NCBI RefSeq assembly: GCF_900187385.1
Contig: NZ_FYEY01000001.1
Location: forward strand, 1,736,001-1,800,000
Length of the DNA stretch: 64,000 bases
Origin: Streptomyces sp. 2114.4
GTDB lineage: Bacteria; Actinomycetota; Actinomycetes; Streptomycetales; Streptomycetaceae
Reading direction: 5' to 3'
Made by a program: the position numbers and the translations under genes
Part shown: one piece after another, positions 33,236 through 42,378 of the stretch
Position numbering within the stretch: the first letter of the stretch is position 1
Layout: each line of letters begins with the position of its first letter
Notes under the pieces: generated by a model
Told to the model about the DNA's origin: nothing
The model's input: the letters and a program-made list of their open reading frames with translations, nothing else
Database searches by the model: none

Positions 33236-33831
33236 TGCCGCAAGGACAGCCGTCCGTCGTACCGAACGACGGGCTCACCACCCGCCAGCGCCGCAACCGC
33301 CCGCTGGTGTTCGTCCACACCGGCCAGGGCAAGGGCAAGTCCACCGCGGCCTTCGGGCTGGCGCTGCGCGCCTGGAACCAGGGCTGGCCGGTCGGGGTGT
33401 TCCAGTTCGTGAAGTCGGCGAAGTGGAAGGTCGGCGAGGAGCGGGCGCTGAAGGTGCTCGGGGAGTCCGGCGAGGGCGGCACCGTCGCCTGGCACAAGAT
33501 GGGCGAGGGCTGGTCCTGGGTCCAGCGCGACATCGCCTCCAGCGAGGAGGCGGCGCGCGAGGGCTGGGAGCAGGTCAAGCGGGATCTCGTCGCGGAGACG
33601 TACAAGCTGCTGGTGCTGGACGAGTTCGCGTACCCGCTGAAGTGGGGCTGGATCGACACCGAGGAAGTGGTGGCGGCGCTGCGCGACCGTCCCGGCACCC
33701 AGCATGTCGTCATCACCGGCCGGAACGCCCCCGAGGCGTTGCTGGACTTCGCCGATCTGGTGACGGACATGACCAAGGTCAAGCACCCGATGGACACCGG
33801 CCAGAAGGGCCAGCGGGGGATCGAATGGTGA
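33235..33831 (+). CDS. cobO: cob(I)yrinic acid a,c-diamide adenosyltransferase
   Basis: 198 aa. CobA/CobO type: P-loop VHTGQGKGKSTAAFGLALRA (residues 28-47), QFVKSAKWKVGEE, LVLDEFAYPLKWGWID and VVITGRNAPEALLDFADLVT are all present. It transfers the adenosyl group of ATP to Co(I). The gene is coupled to the chelatase by a TAATG overlap, and cobB begins 16 bp after it. Confidence 0.95.
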   Translation: MPQGQPSVVPNDGLTTRQRRNRPLVFVHTGQGKGKSTAAFGLALRAWNQGWPVGVFQFVKSAKWKVGEERALKVLGESGEGGTVAWHKMGEGWSWVQRDIASSEEAAREGWEQVKRDLVAETYKLLVLDEFAYPLKWGWIDTEEVVAALRDRPGTQHVVITGRNAPEALLDFADLVTDMTKVKHPMDTGQKGQRGIEW

Positions 33832-33847
33832 GCCGGGTGAGCGCGGC

Positions 33848-35242
33848 ATGAGCGGCGGTGCGATCCCCCGGCTGGTGATCGCCGCGCCGTCCTCGGGCGC
33901 GGGGAAGACGACGGTGGCCACGGGCCTGATGGCGGCGTTCGCCGAGGCCGGGCTCGTGGTGTCGCCGCACAAGGTGGGCCCGGACTACATCGATCCCGGC
34001 TACCACTCCCTGGCCACCGGCCGTCCCGGCCGCAACCTGGACGCCTATCTGTGCGGGCCCGGCCGGATCGCGCCGCTGTTCCTGCACGGCGCGGCGGGTG
34101 CCGATCTGGCGCTCGTCGAGGGCGTGATGGGGCTGTTCGACGGGGCGTCCGGGATGGGCGAACTGTCCTCGACGGCGCAGGTGGCGAAGCTGCTGCGGGC
34201 ACCGGTGGTGCTGGTGGTGGACGCTTCCTCGCAGTCGCGGTCGGTGGCGGCGCTGGTGCACGGTTTCGCCTCCTGGGATCCACAGGTGCGGCTGGCCGGG
34301 GTGATCCTCAACAAGGTCGGCTCGGACCGCCACGAGGAGCTGCTGCGGGAGGCGATGGAGTCCTCCGGGGTGCCGGTGCTGGGCGCGCTGCGCCGGGACG
34401 GGCGGGCCGGTACGCCGTCGCGTCACCTGGGCCTGGTGCCGGTCGCCGAACGGCGGGCCGAGGCGGTGGAGTCGGTGGCCGAACTGGCCGCACGGGTCCG
34501 CGAGGGCTGCGACCTGGAAGCGCTGCTGGCACTGGCACGTACGGTGCCCGAGCTGCCGGACGCCCCCTGGGACCCGGCGGCGGAGCTGTCCGTGGCCGAG
34601 GGGGTCACCGCCCCTCAGAGGCCGCTGATCGCCGTCGCGGGCGGCCCCGCGTTCACCTTCTCGTACGCCGAACACGCCGAGCTGCTGGCCGCCGCGGGCG
34701 CCGAGGTGGCCGCCTTCGACCCGCTGCGGGACGAACAACTGCCGCCCGGCACCCGGGGGCTGGTGATCGGCGGGGGCTTCCCGGAGATGTACGCGCCGGA
34801 TCTGTCGGCGAATGCGCCGCTCCGCGCCGCGGTGGCCGCCCTGGCCGCGTCCGGGGCGCCGGTCTCCGCCGAATGCGCCGGGCTGCTCTACCTCTCCCGG
34901 TCGCTGGACGGGAAGCCGATGTGCGGGGTGCTGCCCGCCGAGTCCCGGATGACCGAACGGCTCACCCTCGGCTACCGCGAGGCGGTGGCGCTGCGGGACA
35001 ACGCGCTGGCGGCGGCCGGGACCCGGGTGCGCGGCCACGAGTTCCACCGCACGGTGCTGGAGCCGGGCGCGGGCGCCGGCCCGGCGTGGGGACTGACCCA
35101 CCCGGAGCGGCGGGTGGAGGGCTTTGTGTCCGGCGGGGTACACGCCTCGTACCTGCATGTGCACTGGGCCGCCGAACCGTCGCTGGCCGGGCGTCTGGTG
35201 GCGAGCGCGGCACGTGGCGCCGTGGCCCGGAGCTCGGCGTGA
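33848..35242 (+). CDS. cobB: cobyrinate a,c-diamide synthase
   Basis: 464 aa, usual length. The N-terminal ATPase domain begins LVIAAPSSGAGKTTVATGLM and has HKVGPDYIDPGYHSLATGRP. The C-terminal glutamine amidotransferase domain has VIGGGFPEMYAPDLSANAPL and the nucleophile SAECAGLLYLS (Cys about 343), with a late His in VHASYLHVHW. It amidates the a and c carboxylates of cobyrinic acid. It has the same orientation as, and short spacing to, cobO. Confidence 0.95.
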   Translation: MSGGAIPRLVIAAPSSGAGKTTVATGLMAAFAEAGLVVSPHKVGPDYIDPGYHSLATGRPGRNLDAYLCGPGRIAPLFLHGAAGADLALVEGVMGLFDGASGMGELSSTAQVAKLLRAPVVLVVDASSQSRSVAALVHGFASWDPQVRLAGVILNKVGSDRHEELLREAMESSGVPVLGALRRDGRAGTPSRHLGLVPVAERRAEAVESVAELAARVREGCDLEALLALARTVPELPDAPWDPAAELSVAEGVTAPQRPLIAVAGGPAFTFSYAEHAELLAAAGAEVAAFDPLRDEQLPPGTRGLVIGGGFPEMYAPDLSANAPLRAAVAALAASGAPVSAECAGLLYLSRSLDGKPMCGVLPAESRMTERLTLGYREAVALRDNALAAAGTRVRGHEFHRTVLEPGAGAGPAWGLTHPERRVEGFVSGGVHASYLHVHWAAEPSLAGRLVASAARGAVARSSA

Positions 35243-35398
35243 GGGCCCGCGGGAGGGCCGGGTGAGGACCCGGGTGAGGACCCATGGGAGCGGTAGCGGG
35301 GAGCCCTGGGGGCCCGGCGCCCTCACCGCGGTCCCGACGGACCGACTCGGGCCGGTCGCTGTCGTCCTGGGAGCCGCCGGCCGGGGAGTTGTCGCGGC

Positions 35399-36031
35399 AT
35401 GAGGGGCCGGGCGGCCGACGAGGAGGCCGGGGCGCCGCTCCCGCCGCCGCTCGTGCCACTGGTCGCCGGCGTGGGCGCGCGCCGTGGCGTCCCGGTGTCG
35501 GAAGTGCTGGAGCTGATCACGGCCAGTTGCGCGGCGGCGGGGTACGCCGTCCGCCAAGTCGTCGCCCTGGCAACGGCGGCGGCCAAGGCGGACGAGCCGG
35601 GGCTGACCGGGGCGGCCCGGGAGCTGGGGGTGCCGTTGCGGTCGTTCCCGGCGGCGGCCCTGGCGGCCGTACCGGTACCGGAGCCGTCCGCGGCCGCGGC
35701 GGCTGCCGTCGGAACGCCGAGCGTGGCCGAGGCGGCCGCACTGCTGGCGGCGGGGCCGGGTGCCGCACTGGCCGCCGGCAAGCGGAAGTCGCCGCCGCCT
35801 GCCCGGGCGACCTGTGCGCTCGCCGTACCGGCAGGACGCGCCGGGCCGGCTGTAACGGACAGCGGTGCCCTTACCGCTGGTAGGGAGGGAGCGCCCGTCG
35901 TGCCTTCCACCGGGACGGTTATCGTCATGGCCTCCCCCAACCCGCCCCGCCGTGGCCCGGATCGGCGGACGGCGGACGCCGGCGACCCGGCGCCCGGCAG
36001 CGCAACCCCCGGTAGCAAGGAGACCCAGTGA
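35399..36031 (+). CDS. CobE/GbiG (C-terminal CbiG-like) cobalamin biosynthesis protein
   Basis: 210 aa. Residues 15-130 fit the CbiG C-terminal/CobE fold: VAGVGARRGVPVSEVLELI, AVRQVVALATAAAKADEPGL, ELGVPLRSFPAAALAAV and SVAEAAALLAAGPGAALAAG, then ATCALAVP. Known: this family acts in ring contraction (deacetylation of cobalt-precorrin 5 in CbiG; CobE is auxiliary in the aerobic route). The last 70 residues are low-complexity and probably disordered. Its TGA overlaps the GTG start of cbiX (GTGA). The 157-base gap after cobB shows no gene. Confidence 0.75.
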   Translation: MRGRAADEEAGAPLPPPLVPLVAGVGARRGVPVSEVLELITASCAAAGYAVRQVVALATAAAKADEPGLTGAARELGVPLRSFPAAALAAVPVPEPSAAAAAAVGTPSVAEAAALLAAGPGAALAAGKRKSPPPARATCALAVPAGRAGPAVTDSGALTAGREGAPVVPSTGTVIVMASPNPPRRGPDRRTADAGDPAPGSATPGSKETQ

Positions 36032-36933
36032 CCACTCCTCCCGCACTGCTCATCGCCGGTCACGGCACCCGTGACGAAGGCGGCGCCGAGGCGCTGCGCA
36101 CACTGGTGCGCATGCTCGGCGAGCGCCACCCCGACGTGCCCGTCGCCGGCGGGTTCTTCGGCGCCCCGGCCTCTCCCCTGCCGCTGGACGACGCCGTCGA
36201 CGGGCTCGTCGCGCGGGGCGCGGCCCGGCTCGCCGTCATACCCCTGCTGCCGGCGCCGACCGGCCCCCTGCCGGACGCGCTGCCCTCGGCACTGGAGCGG
36301 GCGGCGGCGCGGCACCCGGGGCTCGGCTACGCCTGCGACGCCGAACTGGGGCCCCACCCCAAGGTGCTCGACGTATTGGAACGACGGCTGGACGAGGCGC
36401 TGGCCGCCGGCGCCCGCAGGCCCGAGGACCGGGCGCGCACCACGGTGTTGCTGGTGGGGCGCGGCACGGCCGATCCGTACGCCAACGCCGAGGTGGCACG
36501 GGCCGCGCGGCTGCTGTGGGAGGGGCGCGGCTTCGCGGGCGTGGAGACCGCGTTCGTCTCCCAGGCGGCGCCCGATGTGCCGGCGGGCCTGGACCGGTGC
36601 CTGGCGCTGACGGCCGCGGCGCCGGCGGGCCGGCCGGGCCGGATCGTGGTGCTGCCCTACTTCTTCTTCCCCGGCAGCCTCTTGGAGCGGCTGCACCTGC
36701 AGGCCGAGGGCTGGGCCGCGGCACATCCCGGCACGGAGGTGTTCGGCGCGGCGGCGATCGGCCCCGCGGCCGAGGTGGCCGACGCGGTCATGGAGCGCTA
36801 CCGCGCGATGGTGGCGGGCGAGCCGCTGCGCGGCGGTGCGGCGGGCGGTTGGCGGGCCGCGGAGGACGCCCGGGGGACGGACGGCACGGCGCTGCGGACC
36901 GCTGCGGTGGCGGCGGACGCCGGGGAGCGGTGA
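36028..36933 (+). CDS. cbiX: sirohydrochlorin chelatase family protein CbiX
   Basis: 301 aa, the long form with two CbiX/CbiK-like halves. The N-terminal half starts LLIAGHGTRDEGGAEALRTL (His about 12, a metal ligand) and has FGAPASPLPLDDAVDGLV; the second half has TVLLVGRGTADPYANAEVAR and VVLPYFFFPGSLLERLHLQA. It inserts metal, probably cobalt, into a tetrapyrrole. The C-terminal 40 residues are variable. GTG 36028 overlaps the preceding stop. Early-insertion CbiX and late-insertion chelatase genes occur in the same operon here. Confidence 0.88.
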   Translation: MTTPPALLIAGHGTRDEGGAEALRTLVRMLGERHPDVPVAGGFFGAPASPLPLDDAVDGLVARGAARLAVIPLLPAPTGPLPDALPSALERAAARHPGLGYACDAELGPHPKVLDVLERRLDEALAAGARRPEDRARTTVLLVGRGTADPYANAEVARAARLLWEGRGFAGVETAFVSQAAPDVPAGLDRCLALTAAAPAGRPGRIVVLPYFFFPGSLLERLHLQAEGWAAAHPGTEVFGAAAIGPAAEVADAVMERYRAMVAGEPLRGGAAGGWRAAEDARGTDGTALRTAAVAADAGER

Positions 36934-36935
36934 GC

Positions 36936-38084
36936 ATGCCGGCACACACCGGGCCCGCCCCGCTCCGGCCGCCCGGCCGGGACACACCACCACCGCCCGG
37001 CCGGGACACCCCCTCCCCCGGGCCCGGCCCGGGGCACCACGAACCCGACCACGAGCCCGACCTGCGCCACCACGGCGATGCCGAAGTACGGGGCGCGGAC
37101 GGCGGATTGACGGACCTGGCGGTCAATGTCCGTACCGGCACTCCCCCGGCCTGGCTCAAGGCCGAGATCGCCGCCTCCCTGGACGGTCTGGCCGCGTACC
37201 CCGACGGCCGCGCGGCACGCCGGGCGGTCGCGGCCCGGCACGGTCTGCCCGTGGAACGGGTGTTGCTGACCTCGGGGGCCGCGGAGGCGTTCGTACTGAT
37301 CGCGCGCGCCGTACGGGCCCGCCGGCCGGTCGTGGTGCATCCGCAGTTCACCGAGCCCGAGGCGGCGCTGCGGGACGCGGGGCACGACGTCGGACGGGTG
37401 CTGCTCGACGCGCACGACGGCTTCCGGCTGGATCCGGCGGCCGTTCCGGAGGAAGCCGATCTGGTCGTCGTCGGCAACCCCACCAACCCCACCTCGGTCC
37501 TGCACCCGGCGGACACGCTGGCCTCCCTCGCACGGCCCGGCCGGACGCTGGTGGTGGACGAGGCCTTCATGGACGCGGTGCCCGGTGAGCGGGAGGCGCT
37601 GGCCGGGCGCACCGACCTGCCGGGGCTGGTCGTGCTGCGCAGCCTCACCAAGACCTGGGGGCTGGCCGGGCTGCGGATCGGCTACGTACTGGCGGCCCCG
37701 GACACCGTCGCCGCCCTGGAGCGCGCGCAGCCGCTGTGGCCGGTCTCCAGTCCCGCGCTGGCCGCCGCCGAGGCGTGCTGTACGCCGCGAGCGCTGGCGG
37801 AGGCGGCGGCAGCAGCCGGGGAGATCGCCGTGGACCGGGCGCATCTGCTGGCCCGGCTGGGCGAGTTCGGGCAGATCCGGGCGGCCGGCCCGGCGGCGGG
37901 CCCGTTCGTGCTGATCCGGCTGCCCGGCGCGGACGCGGTACGCGCCGCGCTGCGGACCCGCGGCTTCGCGGTACGCCGTGGTGACACCTTCCCCGGCCTG
38001 GGCCCCGGCTGGCTGCGTCTGGCGGTACGGGACCGGGCCACGACGGACCGGTTCGCGGCGGCACTGGGCGAGGTGCTCCGCTAG
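36936..38084 (+). CDS. cobC: PLP-dependent CobC/Rv2231c-like aminotransferase-fold protein
   Basis: 382 aa from ATG 36936 (GGGGAG upstream). The first 55 residues are a Pro/His/Gly-rich tail without fold. The rest is a class I/II aminotransferase fold: LAVNVRTGTPPAWLKAEIAA, VVGNPTNPTSV, LVVDEAFMDAVPGE and the PLP lysine in SLTKTWGLAGLRIGY (K about 239). Relatives include threonine-phosphate decarboxylase CobC/CobD, which makes aminopropanol phosphate for the nucleotide loop. The symbol follows the Rv2231c/CobC convention and is provisional. It is the last gene of the cobalamin operon in this window. Confidence 0.85.
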   Translation: MPAHTGPAPLRPPGRDTPPPPGRDTPSPGPGPGHHEPDHEPDLRHHGDAEVRGADGGLTDLAVNVRTGTPPAWLKAEIAASLDGLAAYPDGRAARRAVAARHGLPVERVLLTSGAAEAFVLIARAVRARRPVVVHPQFTEPEAALRDAGHDVGRVLLDAHDGFRLDPAAVPEEADLVVVGNPTNPTSVLHPADTLASLARPGRTLVVDEAFMDAVPGEREALAGRTDLPGLVVLRSLTKTWGLAGLRIGYVLAAPDTVAALERAQPLWPVSSPALAAAEACCTPRALAEAAAAAGEIAVDRAHLLARLGEFGQIRAAGPAAGPFVLIRLPGADAVRAALRTRGFAVRRGDTFPGLGPGWLRLAVRDRATTDRFAAALGEVLR

Positions 38085-38395
38085 GACCTGTCGTCAAAGT
38101 CCCGTCTTTGCCTTGCGATAGGGATAACCTTCGCCCATATGACCGTCAAGGCAATGTCTTATACAAAGAATTGGACGCTGCCGCGCTCTCCCGCGGCCCC
38201 TCGGTCATATCGACAGCGATACTCTTCCCGTATATCAGCGGAGGCTCCACAGGCCACCACCAGTTCTTGGGAACCGGCGTCACACACGGCCCGAATGAGC
38301 CAACAGCACCCCTCACAGTTACCGGCTTCCGCGTGCGGCCATTTCCCTTTACTGCGCCTCGGATGCGGGGCGCCGCTCCCTGAGTGCCGGGGATC
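38085..38395. other. 311-base gap with lower GC, possible mobile-element remnant
   Basis: The stretch after cobC is visibly less GC-rich than its surroundings. It begins with GACCTGTCGTCAAAGTCCCG, which looks to me like the kind of sequence found at the end of a DDE-transposase insertion element, but I could find no matching partner end nearby. Open frames exist on both strands, but none has a ribosome site or recognisable sequence. It would also have to contain the 3' region of the glycosyltransferase gene. No gene is called. Confidence 0.35.
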
Positions 38396-39127
38396 TCACG
38401 GCCACGTCCAGCCCACTTCCCGCATCGCCCGGGCGCGCTGTATTCCTGCTTCTCGTCGCGTCGCTGTCTCTGCCGGTTCCCAGTAGCGATCCGCCGCGGT
38501 GGTCTGGTCGGGGTGCTTCCGGTAGAGGATGCTCGGCTCCGCGATGAATTCACCGGGTGCGACAGCCTCCGCGGCCAGCAGCAGGGCCACCCCTTCGGCT
38601 CCGGTCAGCGCATGCCAACCGCCCAGCGCGAGCACCAGAGGGCGGCGCGCGGCGAACGTCGCAGCCTGCACGGACAGCCGCTGTTCGACCACCTCGTCGA
38701 AGAACCTGCCGGGCTCGACAGGGCCGCCCGGAGGGTCGTACGGGCCCGGTGACGTGCTGCCGTCCTGGTGGAGGTCGAGGCACGCGGATACACACCACGG
38801 AACTCGTTCCAATGTCTCGATGTCGCGCTCGAGGGCTCCCGGCAGCAATACGTCGTCCGCGTCCAGTGTCCGGACCAACTCGCCGGTCGCACGCGCGAGG
38901 GCGTGCGTGCGCCCCACCGCGGCGCGCGCCGGCAGGCCCGACTCGATCGATATCCTGGAATCCCGGGGGAGGATGCCGTCGGTGATTCCGGTGTGGCCGT
39001 CCTCTTGGACGTACCAATGCCATTCCCAGTCGCCGGGCAGTTTCTGCTCTCGCAGGGATTGGTACGCCTCATCAATATAGTGATGGCCGCCGTCGTGCAC
39101 GGAGGTAATTATGCTGATCGTTGACAT
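38396..39127 (-). CDS. family 2 glycosyltransferase
   Basis: 243 aa. GT-A fold: N-terminal STISIITSVHDGGHHYIDEA, the nucleotide-sugar motif TLDADDVLLPGALERDI (DAD, metal binding) and a C-terminal ALGGWHALTGAEGVALLLAA segment. There is no membrane helix, so it is soluble. The acceptor is unknown. The ATG at 39127 follows AAAGGGAG. Codon use and GC are a little lower than for its neighbours, and it sits alone between the cobalamin operon and the LAETG protein gene, which hints at an acquired or variable locus. Confidence 0.85.
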   Translation of the reverse strand: MSTISIITSVHDGGHHYIDEAYQSLREQKLPGDWEWHWYVQEDGHTGITDGILPRDSRISIESGLPARAAVGRTHALARATGELVRTLDADDVLLPGALERDIETLERVPWCVSACLDLHQDGSTSPGPYDPPGGPVEPGRFFDEVVEQRLSVQAATFAARRPLVLALGGWHALTGAEGVALLLAAEAVAPGEFIAEPSILYRKHPDQTTAADRYWEPAETATRREAGIQRARAMREVGWTWP

Positions 39128-39316
39128 GGGGGGGACTCCCTTTCCCGAGGCCGCCGGCGTGACCGCAACTGATCATGGTAACCGGGGCCTGGAAACTGAC
39201 AAAGCGTCAATTACTTTGCCAGTGAGGGACGGTTGATCTCGTTCCTCAGGGGTGGTGGTAATTCGGCCGGAGCCGTGGGAGATGAGACACGGACCGCGGC
39301 GGTAGCCGGCAAAAGT

Positions 39317-39362
39317 GAGGTGCGCCGTACCCGGCCGTTTCCGGCCCGGCACGGCGCACCTC
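39317..39362. terminator. strong terminator hairpin of the LAETG protein gene
   Basis: GAGGTGCGCCGT (39317-39328) pairs perfectly with ACGGCGCACCTC (39351-39362); the loop contains a further small inverted repeat. Read on the minus strand it lies 56 bases after the stop at 39418. The 290-base gap from here to the glycosyltransferase start shows no gene. Confidence 0.75.
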
Positions 39363-39417
39363 GGGCCGTACTCCGCGCGCGACGCCCCCACAGCACCGGC
39401 GCGGTGTACGGGGTCCG

Positions 39418-40428
39418 TCAGCCGCGGCCGCCCTGCGCGGCGTTGCGGCGGCGCCGGGCGTAGCCGACCGCCCCGGCGCCCGCGGCGACCAGCAGGGCCG
39501 CACCCCCGGCGAGATACGGGGTGGCCGAACTGCCGCCGGTCTCCGCGAGGTTCTGGGTGCTGGGCTTCGAGCCGGCCTGCTGCACCTCGGTGCCCTTGCC
39601 CCCGGCCGGCTTCGTGCCACCGTCCGGCTTGGTGCCGCCGGTCTGGCCCCCGTCAGTGCCGCCGGAGCCGTTGTGCTCGGGCGCCTTGACGCCCGGTGTG
39701 GTGCAGGTGGCCCGGGCCAGCGTGACCTGGCCGCGCACCTCGGCGACGCCGAGCGTCAACGGGTTGAGGGAGACGTTGAGGTCGAGCGCGGTGGCCGCGG
39801 CACTCTTGGACAGGACGTTCTTCCGGGACAGGTCGAGCCGCACCTCGCCCACGCCCGGCACCTTGACGTTCGTCGTCCCGCCCGCCGTGAGCCCGACCCG
39901 CTTGCCCAGGACGAGGACGTCACCCAGCACGTTCGCCTCGGCCCGGGGCCGCTCGCCCGCCTCGCACACCGCCTTGGCGGTGACCTGCCGGACCTCGACC
40001 AGGGACCGCAGCACCAGACCGGGCACCCGCACCTTCGCCTTCACGAGGTTGGCGTAGCCCTCGGTCTTGTGGCGGTCGGCGGTGGCCCGTGCGGTGGCGG
40101 CATCGGCGCGCAGCACGCTGAACGGCTTGCCGTGGTCGATGCCGTCGAGGCGGACGGTGAGCGCGGTCTTGGAGGCCGAGGCCGGGGCGTGCACCTCGTT
40201 GAGGACGGCGTTCAGCGGGACGTCGAGCGTCTTGTGGAGCAGCCCGACATTCAGGCCGGTGCGCAGCACGACCGCGCCGGCGGTGCCGCGGGCCGGGCCG
40301 TGGTCTCCGGTGGCATGCGCGGGCACGGCGCCCAGCAGGAGGGCGGGGCCGGCCGTGAGCGCGGTGGCGACGAAGGTCGCGGCGAGGCGTCGGGGCATGC
40401 CGAAGGAGCGGGCGGGACTGGTGGACAC
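39418..40428 (-). CDS. SCO1860 family LAETG-anchored surface protein
   Basis: 336 aa. Signal peptide at residues 1-40 (RRLAATFVATALTAGPALLL, cleavage near AHA-TG). The middle (about 45-250) is a secreted domain of beta type with two Cys, without known function. A Gly/Lys/Thr/Pro linker follows. The C terminus is a sortase signal: LAETG at about 294-298, a hydrophobic helix PYLAGGAALLVAAGAGAVGY and ARRRR. Sortase class E typically recognises LAxTG. No sortase is encoded in the window, so a housekeeping enzyme would anchor it. The family name reflects the S. coelicolor locus in the same position. Confidence 0.9.
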   Translation of the reverse strand: MSTSPARSFGMPRRLAATFVATALTAGPALLLGAVPAHATGDHGPARGTAGAVVLRTGLNVGLLHKTLDVPLNAVLNEVHAPASASKTALTVRLDGIDHGKPFSVLRADAATARATADRHKTEGYANLVKAKVRVPGLVLRSLVEVRQVTAKAVCEAGERPRAEANVLGDVLVLGKRVGLTAGGTTNVKVPGVGEVRLDLSRKNVLSKSAAATALDLNVSLNPLTLGVAEVRGQVTLARATCTTPGVKAPEHNGSGGTDGGQTGGTKPDGGTKPAGGKGTEVQQAGSKPSTQNLAETGGSSATPYLAGGAALLVAAGAGAVGYARRRRNAAQGGRG

Positions 40429-40710
40429 GTGTGTGGAACCCTCACAGGAGAAATGGAGCCGCCGGCCGCGCCATGGGGGACATCACGCGGGCCGACGACC
40501 TCGACCCGCACATCGTGTCCGCACGGAGGGTGAACAGGGAGCCACGTGACGTCAGTTCATCCCAATGGGTGGTTTTCGCGTATTTATTCGATTCCTGCGG
40601 CACGCGGCACCACCCTCGCCCCAGCGGCCCCACCGTCCGGGTGACCCGGGTTGACCGGGCCGGATGATGCCGGGGCACCCGCTCGCCACCCCGGCACCAC
40701 CCGCTGCCGG

Positions 40711-41811
40711 CTACCCCACGACCTGCCCGCGCAGCACCACCCGCCGCGGAGCGGCCAGCACCCGGACGTCCTCGCGTGGATCGCTGTCGTAGACCACCAG
40801 ATCCGCCGGAGCGCCCTCGGTGAGGCCGGGACGGCCCAGCCAGTCCCTGGCCCCCCAGGTGGTGGCGGAGAGGGCCGCCACGGCGGACAGACCGGCCTTG
40901 GTCAGCTCGGCGACCTCGTCGGCGACCAGGCCATGGGCGAGCGCGCCGCCGGCGTCCGTGCCGGCGAAGACGGGCACGCCGGCGTCGTAGGCCGCCCGCA
41001 CGGTGTCGTAGCGGCGTGCGTGCAGGCGCCGCATGTGATCCGCCCAGCGCGGGAACTTCCCCTCGCCGCCGGCCGCGAGCCGCGGGAAGGTGGCGATGTT
41101 GACGAGGGTGGGAACGATGGCCACGCCACGCTCCGCGAACAGCGGGATGGTCTCCTCGGTGAGCCCGGTGGCGTGCTCGATGCAGTCGATGCCGGCCTCC
41201 ACCAGCGGGGCCAGGGAGTCCTCGGCGAAGCAGTGGGCCGTCACCCGGGCGCCCAGCCGGTGGGCCTCGGTGATGGCCGCCTCGACCGCCCCCTGGGGCC
41301 AGCAGGTCCCCAGATCGCCCGTGGAGCGGTCGATCCAGTCGCCGACGAGCTTGACCCAGCCGTCGCCCCGGCGGGCCTCCTGGGCGACATAGGCGACCAG
41401 GTCCTCGGGCTCGATCTCGTGCGCGTAGTTGCGGGTGTAGCGCTTGGTGCGCGCGATGTGGCGGCCGGCCCGGATGATCCGCGGCAGGTCCTCGCGGTCG
41501 TCGATCCAGCGGGTGTCGGACGGGGAGCCGGCGTCACGGATCAGCAGCGCGCCGGCATCACGGTCGGTGAGCGCCTGCTTCTCGCTGGTGGCGTCGTCCA
41601 CCGGGCCGTGCGCGTCCAGGCCCACATGGCAGTGGGCATCGACCAGGCCGGGCAGCGCCCAGCCCGTCACGGTGATGGCATCCCGTGCCATCACCGGCCG
41701 GTCGAAGGTGACCCGGCCGCCGACCACCCACAGCTCGTCGCGCACGTCGTCGGGCCCGACGAGGACCCTCCCCTTGAGGTGCAGCACCGCACCTTCGCTC
41801 ATGGACGTCAT
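40711..41811 (-). CDS. amidohydrolase family protein
   Basis: 366 aa from ATG 41811; ATG 41802 is as plausible since neither has a strong ribosome site. Metal-dependent amidohydrolase signatures: ALPGLVDAHCHVGLD (HxH), a central lysine in WVKLVGDWID, VTAHCFAED and CIEHATGLT (two His), and VFAGTDAGG with the catalytic Asp. The C terminus has GRPGLTEGAPADLVVYD, usual for imidazolonepropionase/dipeptidase-like members. The substrate cannot be deduced. It lies between the LAETG protein and ectA, as I recall for the equivalent in S. coelicolor. Confidence 0.9.
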   Translation of the reverse strand: MTSMSEGAVLHLKGRVLVGPDDVRDELWVVGGRVTFDRPVMARDAITVTGWALPGLVDAHCHVGLDAHGPVDDATSEKQALTDRDAGALLIRDAGSPSDTRWIDDREDLPRIIRAGRHIARTKRYTRNYAHEIEPEDLVAYVAQEARRGDGWVKLVGDWIDRSTGDLGTCWPQGAVEAAITEAHRLGARVTAHCFAEDSLAPLVEAGIDCIEHATGLTEETIPLFAERGVAIVPTLVNIATFPRLAAGGEGKFPRWADHMRRLHARRYDTVRAAYDAGVPVFAGTDAGGALAHGLVADEVAELTKAGLSAVAALSATTWGARDWLGRPGLTEGAPADLVVYDSDPREDVRVLAAPRRVVLRGQVVG

Positions 41812-42378
41812 AGGGGCACTGTAGGCGGCGCCACCGCTGCTGTGACCCGTACGGTCACACCGGCCGCAAGGCGGCATTCAGCCGCCGTTTCCCGGGATTG
41901 CCACAGCCGCGCCGCGCTTTTCGTCCCGGTCGCTCTCCGTATACCTTCCGCACGTTCTGCGCACACTTCCGCCGGCGTTCTCCGCGCGCTTGCGGACATG
42001 GTCTCGCGCATGTTCTTACGGGTCTTGCCATCGATGCGCCGGGCAGGTTTCGATGGGCCTTACGCCCAGCCTTCCGGGGGCGAATTCCCAATTACCCGTG
42101 CGTACAGCTTCCCGTATTCTTCTGCCCGCTTTTCCGCACCCCAAACGCCAAGATTTCGCTAGTGGCAAGTTCCGCAATTCGGACGGATCTCAGGGGTGTT
42201 ACGGAGCTGTGACCGACTACACAACGTGTCCGTTTCGCCCCGAACATCCCGGTCAAATCGGGACATCGGGCGGGGGGATCGCGCGTACGGGCGCCCTCGC
42301 GCGATAACACATCTTCGGCGCTTGCGTAACCCCTGCCCACGATGCAATTTCCTTTTTCCCTGGGTAAATTTAATTTCT
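41812..42378. other. 567-base spacer between the amidohydrolase gene and ectA
   Basis: Reading frames on both strands are short or biased by composition, and none has a ribosome site followed by a plausible protein. The last 200 bases become AT-richer toward ectA and must contain its osmotic/temperature-responsive promoter. I can support only the -10-like TAAATT at 42365-42370, directly ahead of the ectA ATG. Confidence 0.5.
42365..42370 (+). promoter_or_regulatory. candidate -10 element of a leaderless ectA transcript
   Basis: TAAATT ends 8 bases before the A of the ectA ATG. No Shine-Dalgarno-like sequence precedes that ATG; the bases between are TAATTTCT. This layout is what a leaderless transcript starting at the ATG would have. 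No convincing -35 hexamer is seen. Confidence 0.4.

Noticed and set aside
36516..36935. Start of the CobC-like protein far inside cbiX
   Set aside because: The upstream in-frame part is a shadow of cbiX; ATG 36936 has a GGGGAG site and a normal junction.
40651..42162. 503-codon plus-strand frame ahead of ectA
   Set aside because: Mostly antisense of the amidohydrolase gene; the last 120 residues cover the ectA spacer but have no ribosome site or recognisable sequence.
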